Assembly: GCF_000350225.1 (NCBI RefSeq)
Contig: NW_005178973.1
Span: 190,406 to 254,405, forward strand
DNA: 64,000 nt
DNA from: Chondrus crispus
Taxonomy: Eukaryota; Rhodophyta; Florideophyceae; Gigartinales; Gigartinaceae
Reading direction: 5' to 3'
Position numbers and translations under genes: made by a program. The notes beneath the pieces are model-generated. The model was not told the DNA's origin and ran no database searches. It saw only the letters and a list, made by a program, of their open reading frames with translations. The first letter of the stretch is position 1; every line of letters begins with the position of its first letter. Below are positions 62,089-64,000 of the stretch, in pieces.

Positions 62089-62545
62089 ATCCTCCCCTGG
62101 TCACTCCCGCACCGCAGCAGCACCATCAGAGCAGCCCAGCGAACCCTGCGCCCCGTCAAGCTGAGCAAGGGCGAAGCGCCGGGCAGACGGGCAGTGGTGC
62201 TTACAGTACCCCTGAGCAAAACGAATCACCCACTCCAGAGCCGCCACTGCAAACCCAGACCACCTACGACGCGCATAGAGTATTGTGGGGTCAGAAAGAG
62301 GTTTTAGAGCCGGTTCGGGGCGCGGTGCCGCGTCGAAGTTGGGAAATGAGAAGCGTAGGAGGGCAATCAGTTGTTGAAGGGGGTGACTCCGGATCCTCGT
62401 CGACGCGGCGCGCACTCGACTTTTTTATGGCGGCACTGCCGCACCCCCATCTGCTCAAGATGGTGCAGTGGACGTCGGAGGTGCTGCAGGACAAAGGGAA
62501 GCAGGCGGTGAGTACAGGGGAGCTGCTGAAATTCTTTGGGATTCT
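62089..62545 (+). pseudogene. PiggyBac-like transposase fragment, first copy
   Basis: 457 bp, open in phase with the N-terminal fragment. It encodes a Q/P/E-rich low-complexity linker and then RRALDFFMAALPHPHLLKMV...VSTGELLKFFGILV. The last part matches the start of the DDE_Tnp_1_7 (piggyBac) domain, where an F-containing helix is followed by ELKxFxGLLI. The frame is cut by the next LTR immediately after FGILV. Catalytic aspartates lie beyond the window. Confidence 0.55.
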
Positions 62546-63209
62546 TGTGGGATAACTCCTCTCCGCCCTGGGTTGGGTGAGAGGCGGAGGCTTTAGCGAG
62601 GGAGCACGCGGCGCGGACGCGACGCGCCAATTGAACCCTCCGACGAGCTCGCGAGAAGGGAGTGGCTCACTGGCCGTTTACGCGCAGTCGCCCCGTGGTG
62701 CGTGAACGGGAGCGACCGGTAACGGGTTAGAAGCCAGCGCGCGCGGCGGACAACCGAGACGGACGTACGTAGGCGCAAAAGGGACGGGGGCGAGCTTGCC
62801 CCAGTTTACTGGTGGGGACGGGTGTCAGGTCTTAACCCCTCAGAGGGACGCCTCGGACACCTGTCCCAGTATACAGTACCTGCCGCCTAGTGCGTACCAG
62901 GTACTGTACGCCATTAAAAAACTAGCGTCTCGATTCCTAATTACCGCGCGGACGCTGCAGCTACACGTGTGTACTACTGTACACACGCGCTGCTTACGGA
63001 CTACCGCACGGATGCCACGTGTGCTAGCGTACATGTAATACTAGCAGACTACCGCTTGGCCGACACGTGCACTACTGTACACGTACGCCAGATTACGACC
63101 ACTCAGCACGCGCGCGCTCCCTACACGTGGGCACACCCGCCCACGTGTCCACCGTGCACGGCCGCACTGTTAATAATATCCCCGCGCGCGCGTCCGTCGT
63201 TATACTACA
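62546..63209 (-). repeat. Hybrid LTR between the tandem units (A/B)
   Basis: 664 bp. Left flank ATTCT (62541-62545), right flank ATCCT (63210-63214), so it lacks a matching target duplication. Its first bases (ACTCCTCTCC) match copy B, while from CCCTCCGACG onwards it matches copy A. Confidence 0.95.
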
Positions 63210-63666
63210 ATCCTCCCCTGGTCACTCCCGCACCGCAGCAGCACCATCAGAGCAGCCCAGCGAACCCTGCGCCCCGTCAAGCTGAGCAAGGGCGAAGCGC
63301 CGGGCAGACGGGCAGTGGTGCTTACAGTACCCCTGAGCAAAACGAATCACCCACTCCAGAGCCGCCACTGCAAACCCAGACCACCTACGACGCGCATAGA
63401 GTATTGTGGGGTCAGAAAGAGGTTTTAGAGCCGGTTCGGGGCGCGGTGCCGCGTCGAAGTTGGGAAATGAGAAGCGTAGGAGGGCAATCAGTTGTTGAAG
63501 GGGGTGACTCCGGATCCTCGTCGACGCGGCGCGCACTCGACTTTTTTATGGCGGCACTGCCGCACCCCCATCTGCTCAAGATGGTGCAGTGGACGTCGGA
63601 GGTGCTGCAGGACAAAGGGAAGCAGGCGGTGAGTACAGGGGAGCTGCTGAAATTCTTTGGGATTCT
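63210..63666 (+). pseudogene. PiggyBac-like transposase fragment, second copy
   Basis: Appears identical to 62089-62545 in translation and in the DNA I compared, so the tandem duplication of 1121 bp is recent. It ends at ATTCT, followed by LTR copy B. Confidence 0.6.
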
Positions 63667-64000
63667 TGTGGGATAACTCCTCTCCGCCCTGGGTTGGGTG
63701 AGAGGCGGAGGCTTTAGCGAGGGAGCACGCGGCGCGGACGCGACGCGCCAATTGAACCGATCGGACGAGCTCGCGAAAAGGGAGTGGCTCACTGGCCGGT
63801 TACGCGCAGTCGCCCCGTGGTGCGTAAACGGGAGCGACCGGTAACGGGTTAGAAGCCAGCGCGCGCGGCGGACAACCGAAACGGACGTACGTAGGCGCAA
63901 AAGGGACGGGGGCGAGCTTGCCCCAGTTTACTGGTGGGGACGGGTGTCAGGTCTTAACCCCTCAGAGGGACGCCTCGGACACCTGTCCCAGTATACAGTA
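63667..64000 (-). repeat. LTR of the element 2 family (copy B), cut by window end
   Basis: First 334 bp of the inverted LTR, with CCGATCGGACG where copies A and A/B have CCCTCCGACG. Left flank ATTCT. The right flank is outside the window. Confidence 0.95.

Noticed and set aside
61425..63209. LTRs 61425 and 62546 as ends of one short non-autonomous retrotransposon
   Set aside because: The sequence between them is piggyBac-like coding DNA in phase with the flank, the first LTR has its own perfect target duplication, and no primer site or polypurine tract lies next to the LTRs.
1..64000. CRISPR arrays, operons, Shine-Dalgarno sites
   Set aside because: Introns, transit peptide and LTR elements show a nuclear eukaryotic sequence; no regularly spaced repeats of CRISPR type were seen.

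Overview
The window is nuclear DNA of a eukaryote, most probably a multicellular (florideophyte) red alga similar to Chondrus. The strongest pointer is a nuclear gene for a phycobilisome linker with a plastid transit peptide. Compact, mostly intronless host genes, rare short GT-AG introns of about 90-120 bp, and gene islands separated by retrotransposons fit this. The assignment is inference, since no rRNA or organellar marker is present.

Layout. 1-6525: host genes, namely the C-terminal part of a MEMO1-family protein, a phycobilisome linker, an acidic Iwr1-like protein, a three-exon PITAIRE-type CDK and a three-exon Yippee protein. 7572-14421: a decayed Ty3/gypsy element on the minus strand with both LTRs, carrying what looks like a second insertion inside gag. 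14979-26187: a Tc5/pogo-like DNA transposon whose transposase tail is split by a second Ty3/gypsy element (16282-25869, plus strand, chromodomain integrase). 26579-27763: an intact PIF/Harbinger-type (ALP1-like) DDE gene. 27877-28464: a truncated ARMC6-like gene start.

29332-60036 is mainly host sequence: UFSP2, a membrane-anchored PEBP protein, a SLAC1/TDT channel gene broken by three in-frame stops, a secreted tandem-repeat protein, an AAAP amino-acid transporter, an unrecognised basic/disordered protein, a GRDP (DUF1399) protein, a TAF1B/Rrn7-like Pol I factor, a sulfotransferase, a PPR-like protein running into an assembly gap (57575-58047), a WDR77/MEP50-like WD40 protein, and a two-exon QueE-type radical SAM enzyme.

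60455-64000 is again mobile DNA: a MITE with 9-bp target duplications (Mutator type), then a piggyBac-like coding sequence interrupted and tandemly duplicated between LTRs of the same family as the second Ty3 element. The flanks show how the duplication arose, by unequal recombination between two solo LTRs.

The host genes do not form a single pathway. The most interesting signals are structural: the nested transposons, the LTR-mediated tandem duplication, two abutting perfect palindromes (26 and 48 bp), a recurring inverted motif GTACCCTTGGGTAC in spacers, and a strong excess of the heptamer TACAGTA/TACTGTA outside genes. The most interesting gene is a nuclear QueE homologue with a presequence-like N terminus.
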